In this document: piece by piece, positions 1 through 9,253 of the stretch
How positions within the stretch are numbered: position 1 is the first letter of the stretch
Layout: every line of letters starts with the position of its first letter
NCBI RefSeq assembly: GCF_024347575.1
Contig: NZ_AP025504.1
Location: 682,001-746,000 of the forward strand
Direction: 5' to 3'
Origin: Vibrio pelagius
GTDB lineage: Bacteria; Pseudomonadota; Gammaproteobacteria; Enterobacterales; Vibrionaceae
DNA: 64,000 nucleotides
Notes under the pieces: model-generated
Databases searched by the model: none
Seen by the model: the letters and a program-made list of their open reading frames with translations, nothing else
What the model was told of the DNA's origin: nothing
Position numbers and translations under genes: made by a program

Positions 1-1
1 T

Positions 2-1531
2 ACCAACATGATGGAGATGAAACAGAAAGAACTGAAGTCTTATCTACAAATGGCGAAGTCGTCAATTACACCATTCCTAGAGCGAGGTGCCACACTAGAA
101 GAAGCCCTACCTACTTTGCGTCAGCTAGAGTATGGAGAGTCAGGCTACATCTTCGGTTACGACTCTAAAGGCGTGCGTGTGGTGGTTGGTCAAAGTACCG
201 ATGGTATCGGAAAAAGTTACTTCAACCTGCAAGACAAAAAAGGCAACTACCTGATTCAGGATCTGATCAAGAATTCGAAGGTCGGCAAATTCACTACTTA
301 CTACTTTCCTAAGTTAGGTGAGACCGAAGCGCTACCAAAACTGAGTTACTCGATCTTCATTCCGCAGTGGGATTTAATGCTAGGTACGGGGTTTTATACC
401 GATGACATTGATGCAGTTATCGCTGAGATGGAAGCAAGTTCAAACCAAGCATTGCAGAGCACGATCACTGCGATCAGCCTGTTCTGTGGCCTGATCGCAC
501 TGATCGTTGCAGTTTTCGCTGTTGGTATAAATCGCACCATTATGAAGCCAATCGAGCAGCTGGATCGTTCAATTAGCTCGTTTGCAAGCGGTGAGGCTGA
601 TCTGACAGCTCGTATGGAATCGTTTCGTGCACCAGAATTTGCCCTCCTTAGCGACAACTTCAATGCGTTTGTTGCGAGCCTTCAAACCATTATTCGTAGC
701 GTGAGTGATGTTGGCCAGCAAGTGGTGAACGAGACCAATAGCATGTCAGCTCGTGCCGCTCAAGTCGATGAACTGGCAAACGGTCAACGTGAAGAGACTG
801 AACAAGTTGCTACCGCGATGACAGAAATGACAACCACGGCTCAAGAGATCTCAAGTAACGCGAGCCAAGCGGCGAATTCTGCGAAGCAGGCAGAAAACAA
901 CGCACGTGAAGCGCAAGAGATTGTAAATGCCGCGGCGGAGTCTGTGGCTGGCTTAGCCTCTGAGGTATCAGAAGCGAACACTGTCGTATCTCAACTTGAG
1001 GGGGATGTACAAAACATCTCATCTTCTCTAGCGGTTATCCAAGACATTGCGGAACAAACTAACCTACTGGCATTGAACGCGGCTATCGAGGCGGCGCGTG
1101 CAGGTGAACAAGGGCGCGGCTTTGCGGTGGTTGCCGACGAAGTTCGTAAACTCGCAAGCAGAACTCAAGAGAGCACTGGTGAAATCCACACCATGATCGA
1201 ACAATTAAAAGCGGCCTCTGATGCGGCTGTCAAAGCAATGGATTCTAGTCAAAATCGCAGCGCTCAAACAGTAGAAGAAGCGAACGCAGCCGCTGAAGCG
1301 CTGGCGCGTATTCAGGAGTCAATTGATACCATCATGGACATGAACTCTCTTATCGCCACTGCAACCGAAGAGCAAAATATAGTCGGCCAAGAAATATCAC
1401 AACGCGTAGTGGTTATCTCTGATTCAAGCTCTCAGTCAGCAACATTAGCCAATGAAAACCGCACGGGTAGCCAAAACTTGAACGATCGTGCGAACGAGCT
1501 GTACCACCTAGTCGACCGATTTACTGTTTAG
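2..1531 (+). CDS. Methyl-accepting chemotaxis protein with Cache sensor, 5' end cut by window
   Basis: Membrane chemoreceptor that signals to CheA/CheW. The frame is open to the left edge and the visible protein begins inside the periplasmic sensor, so the first transmembrane helix and the true start lie outside the window. From the first visible ATG (position 8), residues 1-135 resemble a single Cache sensor ([11 protein letters not shown] motif). A transmembrane helix covers about 152-174, a HAMP domain follows to about 228, and the rest is the coiled-coil signalling domain. Its conserved hairpin tip, with the [20 protein letters not shown] signature, lies at about 350-375. There is no C-terminal CheR/CheB-docking pentapeptide (the end is DRFTV). 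The ligand cannot be read from sequence; Cache domains commonly bind small organic acids or amino acids. Confidence 0.93.
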   Translation, partial: TNMMEMKQKELKSYLQMAKSSITPFLERGATLEEALPTLRQLEYGESGYIFGYDSKGVRVVVGQSTDGIGKSYFNLQDKKGNYLIQDLIKNSKVGKFTTYYFPKLGETEALPKLSYSIFIPQWDLMLGTGFYTDDIDAVIAEMEASSNQALQSTITAISLFCGLIALIVAVFAVGINRTIMKPIEQLDRSISSFASGEADLTARMESFRAPEFALLSDNFNAFVASLQTIIRSVSDVGQQVVNETNSMSARAAQVDELANGQREETEQVATAMTEMTTTAQEISSNASQAANSAKQAENNAREAQEIVNAAAESVAGLASEVSEANTVVSQLEGDVQNISSSLAVIQDIAEQTNLLALNAAIEAARAGEQGRGFAVVADEVRKLASRTQESTGEIHTMIEQLKAASDAAVKAMDSSQNRSAQTVEEANAAAEALARIQESIDTIMDMNSLIATATEEQNIVGQEISQRVVVISDSSSQSATLANENRTGSQNLNDRANELYHLVDRFTV

Positions 1532-1547
1532 TCTGCTATTTAAATGC

Positions 1548-1575
1548 GCCCTTATTCAGCTGGATAAGGGCCTTC
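1548..1575 (+). terminator. Intrinsic terminator candidate after the chemoreceptor
   Basis: Inverted repeat GCCCTTATTC (1548-1557) and GGATAAGGGC (1562-1571) around an AGCT loop. The following tract (CTTCACCCTTC) is only moderately T-rich, so strength is uncertain. It lies between the convergent chemoreceptor and LysR genes. Confidence 0.55.
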
Positions 1576-1662
1576 ACCCTTCACCCTCGCGACACCATCA
1601 CTCAAACCAGCCGTACATTCAAACCAAACGTCTTTTTTCAAGGCATGGAAACCCGTGTTAAA

Positions 1663-2532
1663 TTAATCTAGGTTATCAGCGAGAAAGTCCACCAGCAGGC
1701 GAACTTTAGAAGAGAGGTTACGGTTTTGAGGATAGAGCGCCCAGATCCCCTCTTTGTCATCTCGGAAATCCGACAACACTTCCACCAGTTCTCCCGACTC
1801 TAGATCATCGCTGACATAGTATTCAGGTAGCTGCACTAAACCAATGCTCTGTTTCGCGGCATCAAGAAGTGCTAAACCGCTATTGCATTTAATTCGCCCA
1901 TTAACTCGTACCGATCTCGGTTGACCATTTTCTTTAAATCGCCAGTGCTCAAACCCACCAACCAAACACTGGTGATTGGCAAGCTCTGACAAAGTATGTG
2001 GTTCACCATAACGTTCAATGTACTTCGGACTTGCACAGACATAGAGCTGCCTCTGAGACAGGCGCTTTGCAACTAGACTCGAATCTTCCAGTCGACCTAA
2101 GCGAATCGCCACATCTACCCCCGAATCGATAAGATCTAACTTTTGATTGGTGAGCATTAACTCGAGCTCAACTTGAGGGTACTGAGTCAGAAACTGATGC
2201 AGCAAAGGCGCAAGCTGGCGCTCACCATAAGTGACAGGAGCCGTAACTTTCAGCAGACCTTTGGGTGTCGATTGCATCTGGGTTACTGCAAGCTCTGCTA
2301 GCTCCAGTCCCTCTACCAACTGCTTGCATTGTTGATAGTAGAGCTGCCCTGCTTCGGTAAGAGACACTTTACGTGTCGTGCGATTCAATAATTTAACGGC
2401 TAGTCGCTCTTCCAAGCTGGCGACACGACGGCTAATTTGTGCAACAGAGGTCGATAGTTTATTAGCAGCACCGGTAAAGCTTTCTCGCTCGGCCACCGCG
2501 ACAAATTCACTGACTCCTTCCCAATTCGCCAT
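1663..2532 (-). CDS. LysR-family transcriptional regulator
   Basis: DNA-binding regulator of 289 residues, the usual LysR length. The N-terminal winged helix-turn-helix spans about residues 4-62 (SFTGAANKLSTSVAQISRRV), with the family's following KLLNRTTRKVSLTEAG segment. Residues about 90-289 form the periplasmic-binding-like effector domain. It resembles the CrgA-like LysR subgroup. The gene is convergent with the chemoreceptor and divergent from the DUF3316-like gene 270 bp away, so its target is not obvious from context. It probably represses itself from that intergenic region, as is typical of the family. Confidence 0.9.
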   Translation of the reverse strand: MANWEGVSEFVAVAERESFTGAANKLSTSVAQISRRVASLEERLAVKLLNRTTRKVSLTEAGQLYYQQCKQLVEGLELAELAVTQMQSTPKGLLKVTAPVTYGERQLAPLLHQFLTQYPQVELELMLTNQKLDLIDSGVDVAIRLGRLEDSSLVAKRLSQRQLYVCASPKYIERYGEPHTLSELANHQCLVGGFEHWRFKENGQPRSVRVNGRIKCNSGLALLDAAKQSIGLVQLPEYYVSDDLESGELVEVLSDFRDDKEGIWALYPQNRNLSSKVRLLVDFLADNLD

Positions 2533-2806
2533 ACCACACCTGTCTATTTAAAATAATCTGTTTACTAAGGTCTGTTTAGTCTATTGAATTACCCCATTTA
2601 AGTCATCTTGATTCATGTATCAACACGATTGAAACTCCACTATTAAGTCGTCTATGTATTGCTTAGACACTCCTCTGACATTCACTAACAAGCCTTACTT
2701 TTATCTTACAAATACAGCAATTTCCCTGACACTTCTTACGTCACTTCATTGTTATCTTGGTTGTGCACCGAAACATTGATGTTCATAAACAAAGTAAGGT
2801 ATTCCT

Positions 2807-3154
2807 ATGAAGAAATTAATCGTACTTGCATCAACACTTGTTCTAAGCACAACAGCGTTTGCAGCAACTAAAACAGCAGTTCTAGAGACAACGCTCAAGT
2901 CAGATACATTTGTTACTGAAGCGGAAGCATACGATGCAGGAGCTAACCTTATGGAAGAGTTAAGCACTAAGAGTTCTTTTGAACTTTCAAGAGAGCTGCC
3001 TCAGTTTAGAAACACGACTAAATACGATTCGTTTAAGATTGATGATGCCAATATGGAAGTGAAGAAGATCACCAATATGAGTGGTGATGTGCATTATCAA
3101 GCGGCGATCACCGTCGACTATCGTTACACCTATAAAGACGGTCGCAGCAGTTAA
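2807..3154 (+). CDS. Small exported DUF3316-like protein
   Basis: A 115-residue protein with a clear signal peptide (MKKLIVLASTLVLSTTAFA, cleavage near residue 19) and a mature part of about 95 residues. It resembles the DUF3316 family of small periplasmic proteins common in Vibrio; the assignment is from memory of the family pattern. The start is supported by AAGG seven bases upstream. The gene stands alone and is followed by a strong terminator, so it is probably monocistronic. Function is unknown. Confidence 0.8.
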   Translation: MKKLIVLASTLVLSTTAFAATKTAVLETTLKSDTFVTEAEAYDAGANLMEELSTKSSFELSRELPQFRNTTKYDSFKIDDANMEVKKITNMSGDVHYQAAITVDYRYTYKDGRSS

Positions 3155-3174
3155 TCTTGCTTGAGGCTAAACAG

Positions 3175-3216
3175 AAAAGCCCGCATTTACTGAAAAAGTA
3201 AGTGCGGGCTTTTGGC
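3175..3216 (+). terminator. Intrinsic terminator after the DUF3316-like gene
   Basis: AAAGCCCGCA and TGCGGGCTTTT arms around position 3195, followed by a T-rich tract. It has terminator properties in both directions. Confidence 0.8.
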
Positions 3217-3239
3217 TTTAGACCTTCATAACAGATCGC

Positions 3240-3356
3240 TTAGTCTTTTATCGATAGACTCTCAGCAATGCGTTCAACGTTTTGGTTCACTTCTTCAAAC
3301 ACGTGGAATTGCTGAGAAGCTGCAGTTGGAAAGATTGTTTGTTCTCGCATGTTCTT
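3240..3356 (-). pseudogene. Possible remnant of a chemoreceptor 3' end
   Basis: On the minus strand a short open stretch reads TAASQQFHVFEEVNQNVERI and continues AESLSIKD to a stop at 3240-3242. This is the pattern of the last helix of a methyl-accepting chemotaxis protein (…AASEQQ…EEVNQNV…). No full-length frame precedes it; a stop occurs just upstream. It therefore looks like the decayed 3' tail of a lost chemoreceptor. The similarity is by eye and short. Confidence 0.45.
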
Positions 3357-3565
3357 TCACCGTACAATCCACGTCTTGCAAGTCGATAGATGCTATGAAT
3401 TTGTGAGGTCTATCTCATGGCAAACGTTACCCTAAAACTGTTTGGTTTCAATTCAACCAGATATGAATAATTACCCGAAATAACACCGCCTAATTCCTGC
3501 AATAAGCTGGTGATATTAAGCGAATCAACCCATAATGTACGACTGATAAATCGATAGGTAAAAAC
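3357..3565. other. Intergenic, upstream of the DUF3010-like gene
   Basis: Completes the gene-free stretch 3155-3565, which also holds the terminator and the chemoreceptor remnant. The rest is AT-rich DNA presumably carrying the promoter of the next gene. I see no reading frame with coding character or a convincing site. Confidence 0.5.
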
Positions 3566-3994
3566 ATGAAAATTTGTGGCGTTGAAATCAAAGGTAATGA
3601 TGCGATCATTTGTCTACTTTCTCTTTCAGATGGTGTATTCAACATCCCTGATTGCCGCGTTTCTAAAGTCGCGATTAGCGATGCAAATGACACGCAAAAA
3701 ATGAAAGATTTCCAGTTCTCTTTCGCCAAACTGATGGAAGATTACCAAGTTGAGAAGGTGGTAATTCGCCAACGTCAAACTAAAGGCAAATTCGCCGGAG
3801 GCGGTCACGGCTTCAAACTAGAAGCCGCTATCCAACTGATTGATGGCTTAGATGTAGAAGTTGTAGCACCAGCAACAATCAAAGAGAGCCTAAAGCACAA
3901 CCCACTGATGATGAAGTTCAAAGAGACTGGACTAAAACAGTACCAAGAAGCGCCATTCACAACCGCTTACGCTTGCTTAATGAACAAAGCGTAA
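3566..3994 (+). CDS. DUF3010-like protein, possible RNase H-fold
   Basis: A soluble 142-residue protein with no signal peptide. The pattern MKICGVEIKGNDAIICLLS, then KVVIRQRQTKGKFAGGG and later VVAPATIK, resembles the DUF3010 family, small proteins of gammaproteobacteria proposed to have an RNase H/RuvC-like fold. The N-terminal strand with G5-V6-E7 fits the first acidic position of such folds; this is inference. The gene is monocistronic with a terminator just downstream. The cellular role is unknown. Confidence 0.75.
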   Translation: MKICGVEIKGNDAIICLLSLSDGVFNIPDCRVSKVAISDANDTQKMKDFQFSFAKLMEDYQVEKVVIRQRQTKGKFAGGGHGFKLEAAIQLIDGLDVEVVAPATIKESLKHNPLMMKFKETGLKQYQEAPFTTAYACLMNKA

Positions 3995-4024
3995 CGCAGG
4001 CCTCTTAGAGATTTTCCATTGAAA

Positions 4025-4056
4025 CTAAAAGAGCCCTCGAAGGGCTCTTTTGTTTA
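4025..4056 (+). terminator. Intrinsic terminator after the DUF3010-like gene
   Basis: AAAAGAGCCCT and AGGGCTCTTTT arms around a short loop, then a T-rich tail. It probably serves both convergent neighbours. Confidence 0.85.
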
Positions 4057-4090
4057 AGAAATACTATCCACTCTTTTCTGGTGACTTTCT

Positions 4091-4993
4091 CTAAAGTCTA
4101 ACTTGTACTTTTCTCTTAAAGCCCAACGAGAGATTTGGCTTTTTCACCACTAAATAAACCGCGATAGCTGCCAGCGCAAAGCCTAACGCACCATAAAAAT
4201 CAAAAGACTCACCAAACATCAACCAAGCTTGAATGGCCGTTGTAGGAGGTACAAGGTAAAACACAGAAGCAACACTCGATGCTGCCCCGTGTTCCACCAT
4301 GTAGAGCAACAGCAAAATCGCCACACAAGACAACACGACGACTAGCCAAACCAAGGTTAATGAAAATTCTATTGTCCAGTCGACCTGCATACTCTCAAAA
4401 CTCATCGCATAGGGCACAAACAAAATGGCCGCTGCGAAATACTGCACCATCGCACTGCCCACCATATCCACCCCTTGGCAGAAACGTTTCTGGTATAGAG
4501 TACCGAAGGTAATCCCTATCAAAGCGAGAATACACAATAATACTGCTTCCATTTTGTGCGCATCTGACTGCCATTCGATGTTCCCCATCAGTACCAAACT
4601 AATACCAGAGAAGCCGAGTGCTAACCCTACCCATTGAGCCCGATTAAAACGCTCCACAGTGAAAGTTACAATCATGATGGCGGTGAGTATTGGCTGTAAA
4701 CCAACCAAAAGTGCGCTCAAACCAGCGGGCATGCCCATATCAATCGCCAAATAAGTCCCACCAAGATAGAAGCCATGTATCAGTATGCCAACCACACAAC
4801 TATGAAAAAAGGCACTACCTCGAGGCACTTTACGTTTGAGTGTCGCAATCAGAAGCACGAACAAGAGGACATTGGCGATCATACGTAGAGACAACAAGGT
4901 CGCAGGTTCCGCATATTGCAAACCAAACCGTGCACCGACGAAACCTGACGACCATAAAACGACGAAAACAAAGGGAATAAATTTAATCAACAT
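4091..4993 (-). CDS. EamA/DMT-family inner-membrane transporter
   Basis: A 300-residue hydrophobic protein with about ten membrane helices in two repeated EamA halves. Diagnostic pieces are VLWSSGFVGARFGLQYAEP at the N terminus and the second-half LVPPTTAIQAWLMFGE. Family members export amino acids or other metabolites. It is divergent from a MocR-type regulator 118 bp away; regulator-exporter pairs of this kind are common and suggest direct control by that regulator. The substrate is not readable from sequence. Confidence 0.9.
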   Translation of the reverse strand: MLIKFIPFVFVVLWSSGFVGARFGLQYAEPATLLSLRMIANVLLFVLLIATLKRKVPRGSAFFHSCVVGILIHGFYLGGTYLAIDMGMPAGLSALLVGLQPILTAIMIVTFTVERFNRAQWVGLALGFSGISLVLMGNIEWQSDAHKMEAVLLCILALIGITFGTLYQKRFCQGVDMVGSAMVQYFAAAILFVPYAMSFESMQVDWTIEFSLTLVWLVVVLSCVAILLLLYMVEHGAASSVASVFYLVPPTTAIQAWLMFGESFDFYGALGFALAAIAVYLVVKKPNLSLGFKRKVQVRL

Positions 4994-5111
4994 GACAAAA
5001 CTCTGGTCAACTATTCAACAATACTGTTACCTTAGTTGGGTACAGATGTAGATTAAAGATACAGTTTTAATGTTTTAGATGGTTACAGATTTTGCGCTCA
5101 GGGGGCAATAG

Positions 5112-6536
5112 GTGGGTATCAACAAATACTTGGCAGTGGAACAACACATTAAGAATCAGATCGAAGGGGGGATTTTACATGTTCATGATCGCCTACCTTC
5201 CATTCGACAGCTGAGTACACATCTCAATATGAGCAAAAACACGGTCATTCGAGCCTACCAAGAGCTTGAAGCCACGGGGCTCATCTACTCTGTACCAAAA
5301 TCTGGTTATCGAGTGCAGGAGATCGCACTCTCTGCCTCCGAAAAAAGTAGCCGCCCACAAAAGGTGGATCTGTTATCAGTCACTCGCTCCGTGCTGTCAC
5401 GCCCAGATGGAAAACTTAAACTCCTCACGGGCTCAGCACACCCGAATGTCAATAACTCGGCAATACGAAGCCTGTATGCCGAAATAGGCCGACATAGTCG
5501 TATTCAAGCTCAGTTACCCGGTTATTACCAGCTCCCTCCAGGCGATGATCAGTTGGTGAAACAGCTCCTCAAGATCACTCAAGACATTGGAGTACCAGCC
5601 AGTGCCAATGAAATAGCCATCACGCATGGTGCTCAACAAGCGATCAGCCTCGCACTGAGAGCATTAACCGAACCCGGTGATATCGTAGCACTCGAGTCTC
5701 CCTGTTATTTTGGCAACCTACTGCTGCTGGAGTCATTAGGGCTCAAGGCGCTGGAGATCCCAAGCAGCGTTCATTCAGGCATTGATATCAATGCCCTGCA
5801 AGATGCGATCGAGAAATGGCCGGTTAAAGCGGTATTAGTAACGCCTAATTTCACCAACCCAACGGGCTCTCGAATGCCTTTAAACAATAGAAAGGCACTG
5901 CTAGAAGTTACGAAGCAGCTGCCGATCATTGAAGACGATGTGTTTGGCAGTCTAGCCTATGATTCACCACTGCCAAGTCTAAAAGAACTCGATCAAGAGG
6001 GGCGCGTTATCTACGTAAATTCACTATCGAAAACGCTCGATTCGAGATTGCGTATCGGTTGGTTGCTCTCAGGGAGGTATCAGCCACAGATCGAAAAGTT
6101 TCTTCTGTGTGACAACATGGGCAGCTCAAACCTGATGCAATCTGCGGTTGGGCAGTTCTTAACCTCAGGCCGATATCGCAGCCATATTGCGAAAATGAAG
6201 CGCCTTTATCAAACCAATCATAAACAGTTTCACACAGCGCTCAGTGAATCATTAAACCAATACCCACAACTAAAAGGACGCTATCACTTATCCCGTGCGG
6301 AAGGGTCGTTTCTGGTTTGGCTCACCCTGCCCGACTCCTTCGACAGTTATACGCTCTATTTAGACTGCTTGGAGCATAAGCTAGGCATTCTACCGGGAAC
6401 AGTATTCGGTACACATGAGCAATATAAACATTGTGTTCGATTCAGTGTTGCCAACCTAGAAGAGACCAAAGAGTGGCGAGAAGGCATTGAGATGTTGGCG
6501 AGATTGATAGCCAAACAGCTTACGTTATCGCGCTAA
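5112..6536 (+). CDS. MocR-type regulator: GntR helix-turn-helix fused to an aminotransferase-like domain
   Basis: A 474-residue fusion. Residues about 5-72 form a GntR winged helix (LPSIRQLSTHLNMSKNTVIR). Residues about 100-470 form a fold-type I PLP domain with TPNFTNPTGSRMPL, the EDDVFG aspartate turn and a probable PLP lysine in NSLSKTLDSRLRIGW. Such proteins use PLP or a PLP-amino-acid adduct as effector rather than catalysing transamination. The start is a GTG with a G-rich stretch upstream. The divergent EamA transporter is its likely target. Confidence 0.9.
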   Translation: MGINKYLAVEQHIKNQIEGGILHVHDRLPSIRQLSTHLNMSKNTVIRAYQELEATGLIYSVPKSGYRVQEIALSASEKSSRPQKVDLLSVTRSVLSRPDGKLKLLTGSAHPNVNNSAIRSLYAEIGRHSRIQAQLPGYYQLPPGDDQLVKQLLKITQDIGVPASANEIAITHGAQQAISLALRALTEPGDIVALESPCYFGNLLLLESLGLKALEIPSSVHSGIDINALQDAIEKWPVKAVLVTPNFTNPTGSRMPLNNRKALLEVTKQLPIIEDDVFGSLAYDSPLPSLKELDQEGRVIYVNSLSKTLDSRLRIGWLLSGRYQPQIEKFLLCDNMGSSNLMQSAVGQFLTSGRYRSHIAKMKRLYQTNHKQFHTALSESLNQYPQLKGRYHLSRAEGSFLVWLTLPDSFDSYTLYLDCLEHKLGILPGTVFGTHEQYKHCVRFSVANLEETKEWREGIEMLARLIAKQLTLSR

Positions 6537-6584
6537 GGCAACTGGCGGTTATCAATTATAACGCTACTTTGATACTAGAATGCA

Positions 6585-6636
6585 GGCCCGCGAGACTTAA
6601 CGAATCGCGAGACTTAACGAATCGCGGGCCTTTTCT
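6585..6636 (+). terminator. Terminator hairpin carrying an internal 17-bp tandem duplication
   Basis: Outer arms GGCCCGCG (6585-6592) and CGCGGGCC (6623-6630) are followed by TTTT. Inside, the 17-bp unit CGCGAGACTTAACGAAT occurs twice in tandem (6589-6605, 6606-6622). Removing one copy leaves a compact ordinary terminator, so the duplication looks recent. It follows the MocR gene. Confidence 0.75.
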
Positions 6637-6668
6637 TTATCCATATATACTATTGTTTCTTGCAACAC

Positions 6669-8648
6669 CTATCGCTTAAACACGTTAGACAACGTCTTAA
6701 GCGTAGACGCTAATTGTGCTTGTTCACGAGCCGTCACTGCTATCTGTGTTGCCCCTGTGGTTGATTCTGTCGATTTCTGCTCCACAGAGATAACATTTTT
6801 CGCGATGTCCTGCGTGACGACCGCTTGCTCTTCAGTAGCCGTTGCGATCTGCTCGGCCATACTGAAGATTTCACCGACTGAATCGGAGATGCTTTGCAGG
6901 CTTTGCTCTACATCACGCGAATCTTCTACGGCTTTTTGCGACATCTTTTGACTGTTATCAATAACATCAAATGCGCTTTGAACATCGGTTTGCAGGGCCG
7001 TTACGAAGCCTTCGATCTCAGCTGTCGACTCTTGAGTGCGCTGCGCTAGTGTTCTTACTTCATCCGCTACGACTGCAAAACCACGCCCTTGCTCACCTGC
7101 TCGAGCCGCCTCTATCGCTGCATTCAGTGCTAATAGGTTAGTTTGCTCAGCCACCGATTTGATCACATCAATGACGCTGTTGATGTTACTGCTGCTCTCA
7201 TTAAGATGTGCGATCTTGTCGGCTAAGCCATTAATCTCATTCGCTAGATGCTCGATGGAATGATATGAGTGTTGAACCGTCTCTAATCCAATCTTAGCTT
7301 GCTGGTCAGCCATTTGCGCTGAAGTCGCCGTTTGCTGAGTTTTGTCTGCCACTTCATTTACTGTTGCTGACAACTCTTCCGTTGCCGTTGCGATTAGACC
7401 AATTTGATCTTGTTGCTCGACCAATGCATGAGAATTGTAATCACAAGTCTGCGATGTCTCTTCTGCCGCAGAAGCCAACGACATACTTGAGTGAGACAAC
7501 TGATCCATCACATCTTTAAACTTCTCTAAAGTCGAATTCAAAGACGCGGCAATTTGGCCAAGCTCACTGCTTCCTTCATATTGAGCGCGCACTGTTAGAT
7601 CGTTGCTATCGCGAACACTTGCCATCACCGACGTTAAATTAGTGACTCGCGTTGTTAGGTCTCTCACCACTTTGATACCGACAAACAGTGCAACTATAGA
7701 TACAACGACAAACAGCGCAATACTAAATAGCATCTGTGTTTGTGCTTGTTGTGTTTTATTCGCTGTAAGATTGATCAACGAATCAGCAAGATGGTTTTCT
7801 GTCTTTTTGAGTTTAACGATACGACCTGTGGACTGAGCAAACCAATACACCGGGTCCGTATTGAAGCCGCTCATGGTCGATTTCGCCACTTCTCTCAAGC
7901 GTGTTACTTCATCCACTGCTTTATCATTAAGCTGCTGTTCGAAGAAAGCCACATTTGCGGGTGTGCTGAGCTCTCTAAAGTTGGAGAAATAAGTATCTTG
8001 CTGCGTCACTAGTGAGATGAACTTCACCAACATGCCTTCACCAAACTCATCTTTCGAAAAAGTATTGCTCAATACGGCGCGCTCGATACCAGCTCTCTCT
8101 TTCCCTTGAAGGAAGTTGTAGTAAGCGATGGTCTCACGAGTAATGACCGAATCACTACTTAACTCAGCGATCAAAGAAGACACACTCAATAACTTAGCGT
8201 TAAGCTGAGTGTAGTAAGCAAGCGCCTGCCCTAAAGGGATTGTTTGAGCATCAACCTGACGACGAATGTCTGTAATCTGGTTGAGTCCTTGAGAGATCGT
8301 TTGATTGAGTTGCGTGATCTCTGGCAATTCCACGTCTTGCGATTGCCAAAAGTTGTTGCGAGCAGAGCGTTTTTGATTGGTTAAATTACGTTGATCGCTC
8401 AGCTCTTTGCCAAACTTAGTCCCTTTTGCTCCCAAGAAGCCAGCAGTCATACCACGCTCTTTCTGAAGCTCGTGTACCAGTTCACTGTACACAACCGAAA
8501 GGCGAGTCAGTTGGTTAAGGGTCTGCATCTCTTGGGATGTATGAATGCTTTGCGATATGGCTGTAGCACTGAGCCACAAAAACCCGAGTATGGGTAAAAT
8601 AAGTAGGGCAAATATTTTTTGCTTGAACGACATGTCCGTTAGTTTCAT
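6669..8648 (-). CDS. Methyl-accepting chemotaxis protein with NIT sensor domain
   Basis: A 659-residue chemoreceptor. A membrane helix at about 10-30 is followed by a large periplasmic region (about 31-303) with the [20 protein letters not shown] pattern of NIT (nitrate/nitrite sensing) domains. A second helix lies at about 304-328, then HAMP, then the signalling coiled coil with the conserved tip near residues 500-525. It ends LSNVFKR, with no methyltransferase-docking pentapeptide. NIT domains are associated with nitrate/nitrite sensing, but the ligand here is inferred only from the family. It is transcribed alone. Confidence 0.93.
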   Translation of the reverse strand: MKLTDMSFKQKIFALLILPILGFLWLSATAISQSIHTSQEMQTLNQLTRLSVVYSELVHELQKERGMTAGFLGAKGTKFGKELSDQRNLTNQKRSARNNFWQSQDVELPEITQLNQTISQGLNQITDIRRQVDAQTIPLGQALAYYTQLNAKLLSVSSLIAELSSDSVITRETIAYYNFLQGKERAGIERAVLSNTFSKDEFGEGMLVKFISLVTQQDTYFSNFRELSTPANVAFFEQQLNDKAVDEVTRLREVAKSTMSGFNTDPVYWFAQSTGRIVKLKKTENHLADSLINLTANKTQQAQTQMLFSIALFVVVSIVALFVGIKVVRDLTTRVTNLTSVMASVRDSNDLTVRAQYEGSSELGQIAASLNSTLEKFKDVMDQLSHSSMSLASAAEETSQTCDYNSHALVEQQDQIGLIATATEELSATVNEVADKTQQTATSAQMADQQAKIGLETVQHSYHSIEHLANEINGLADKIAHLNESSSNINSVIDVIKSVAEQTNLLALNAAIEAARAGEQGRGFAVVADEVRTLAQRTQESTAEIEGFVTALQTDVQSAFDVIDNSQKMSQKAVEDSRDVEQSLQSISDSVGEIFSMAEQIATATEEQAVVTQDIAKNVISVEQKSTESTTGATQIAVTAREQAQLASTLKTLSNVFKR

Positions 8649-8988
8649 AAACCTTTCCTAGCAGCTGACAAATCTCTATATCCCGACTGTGGCACACTTC
8701 TTACTTGGTACACCTTTACCGAGATCATCTAATTGTCAAATTAAACAATAAATATGCCATCCTGAGATAACAGTGTTCAAAATAACATCTAAGCACATAA
8801 AATATAGGGCTTTATTACGTTTCCAGAAGCTAGACACTACCCAATAAGTCTAGAAGTGACATAGAACATAATCAGTATATGCCCAAATAGACAACAAGTT
8901 GCACCTTGCCAGTGCATATTGCGGTAAAAAGCCGTATGGGTATAATGCGCCGCTGAAAAAATTGATGAACTAAAAGTGAGGTAAGCAT
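8649..8988. other. Intergenic region with promoters for both flanking genes
   Basis: 340 bp of AT-rich DNA. The left part must contain the chemoreceptor promoter. The right end holds a good sigma-70 promoter (TTGCGG at 8919-8924, 16-bp spacer, TATAAT at 8941-8946) for the zinc-ribbon gene. I see no other gene. Confidence 0.6.
8919..8946 (+). promoter_or_regulatory. Sigma-70 promoter for the zinc-ribbon mini-protein
   Basis: TTGCGG (-35), 16-bp spacer and a consensus TATAAT (-10). The predicted start lies about 35 bp before the start codon at 8989, and a GAGGT ribosome-binding site is present in between. Confidence 0.6.
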
Positions 8989-9162
8989 ATGAACTGTCCT
9001 TCTTGTGAAGAGCATGTGGGTTGGGATTGGATTGAAGATGAAGCCATTGAGCCTAATGAAGAGTTCGAGTGCCCGGAGTGCAGCGAAACCTTGATGTACA
9101 CCATAGATGAAGGCACCTACTACGGTGCAGAACACAAAACGGTTGAAGTGGTGGATAGCTAA
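8989..9162 (+). CDS. 57-residue zinc-ribbon-like acidic protein
   Basis: A short gene encoding 57 residues that begins MNCPSCEEHVGWDWIEDEA. Two CxxC knuckles (C3/C6 and C28/C31) about 22 residues apart predict one bound zinc; the rest is strongly acidic. It has a consensus -10 promoter and a GAGGT ribosome-binding site eight bases upstream, which argue that it is real despite its size. No DNA-binding basic surface is evident. Small zinc ribbons of this type may be protein-interaction factors; the function is unknown. It is followed by the TetR gene in the same direction, 91 bp on, which has its own operator. Confidence 0.75.
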   Translation: MNCPSCEEHVGWDWIEDEAIEPNEEFECPECSETLMYTIDEGTYYGAEHKTVEVVDS

Positions 9163-9219
9163 CAGCCACTGCTCCGGCTCGTGAGGTCCTTTACTCTCAC
9201 GCCGACCATGCTTAAAATG

Positions 9220-9235
9220 TTGAACACGTGTTCAA
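9220..9235. promoter_or_regulatory. Perfect 16-bp palindrome, candidate TetR operator
   Basis: TTGAACACGTGTTCAA is a perfect inverted repeat ending 18 bp before the TetR start codon. Size and position fit an autoregulatory TetR-family operator. Confidence 0.65.
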
Positions 9236-9253
9236 AGTCTTTAAGGTTACCCA

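Noticed and set aside
3212..3406. Plus-strand frame of 64 codons after the DUF3316-like gene
   Set aside because: No ribosome-binding site, and the region is better explained by the minus-strand chemoreceptor remnant.
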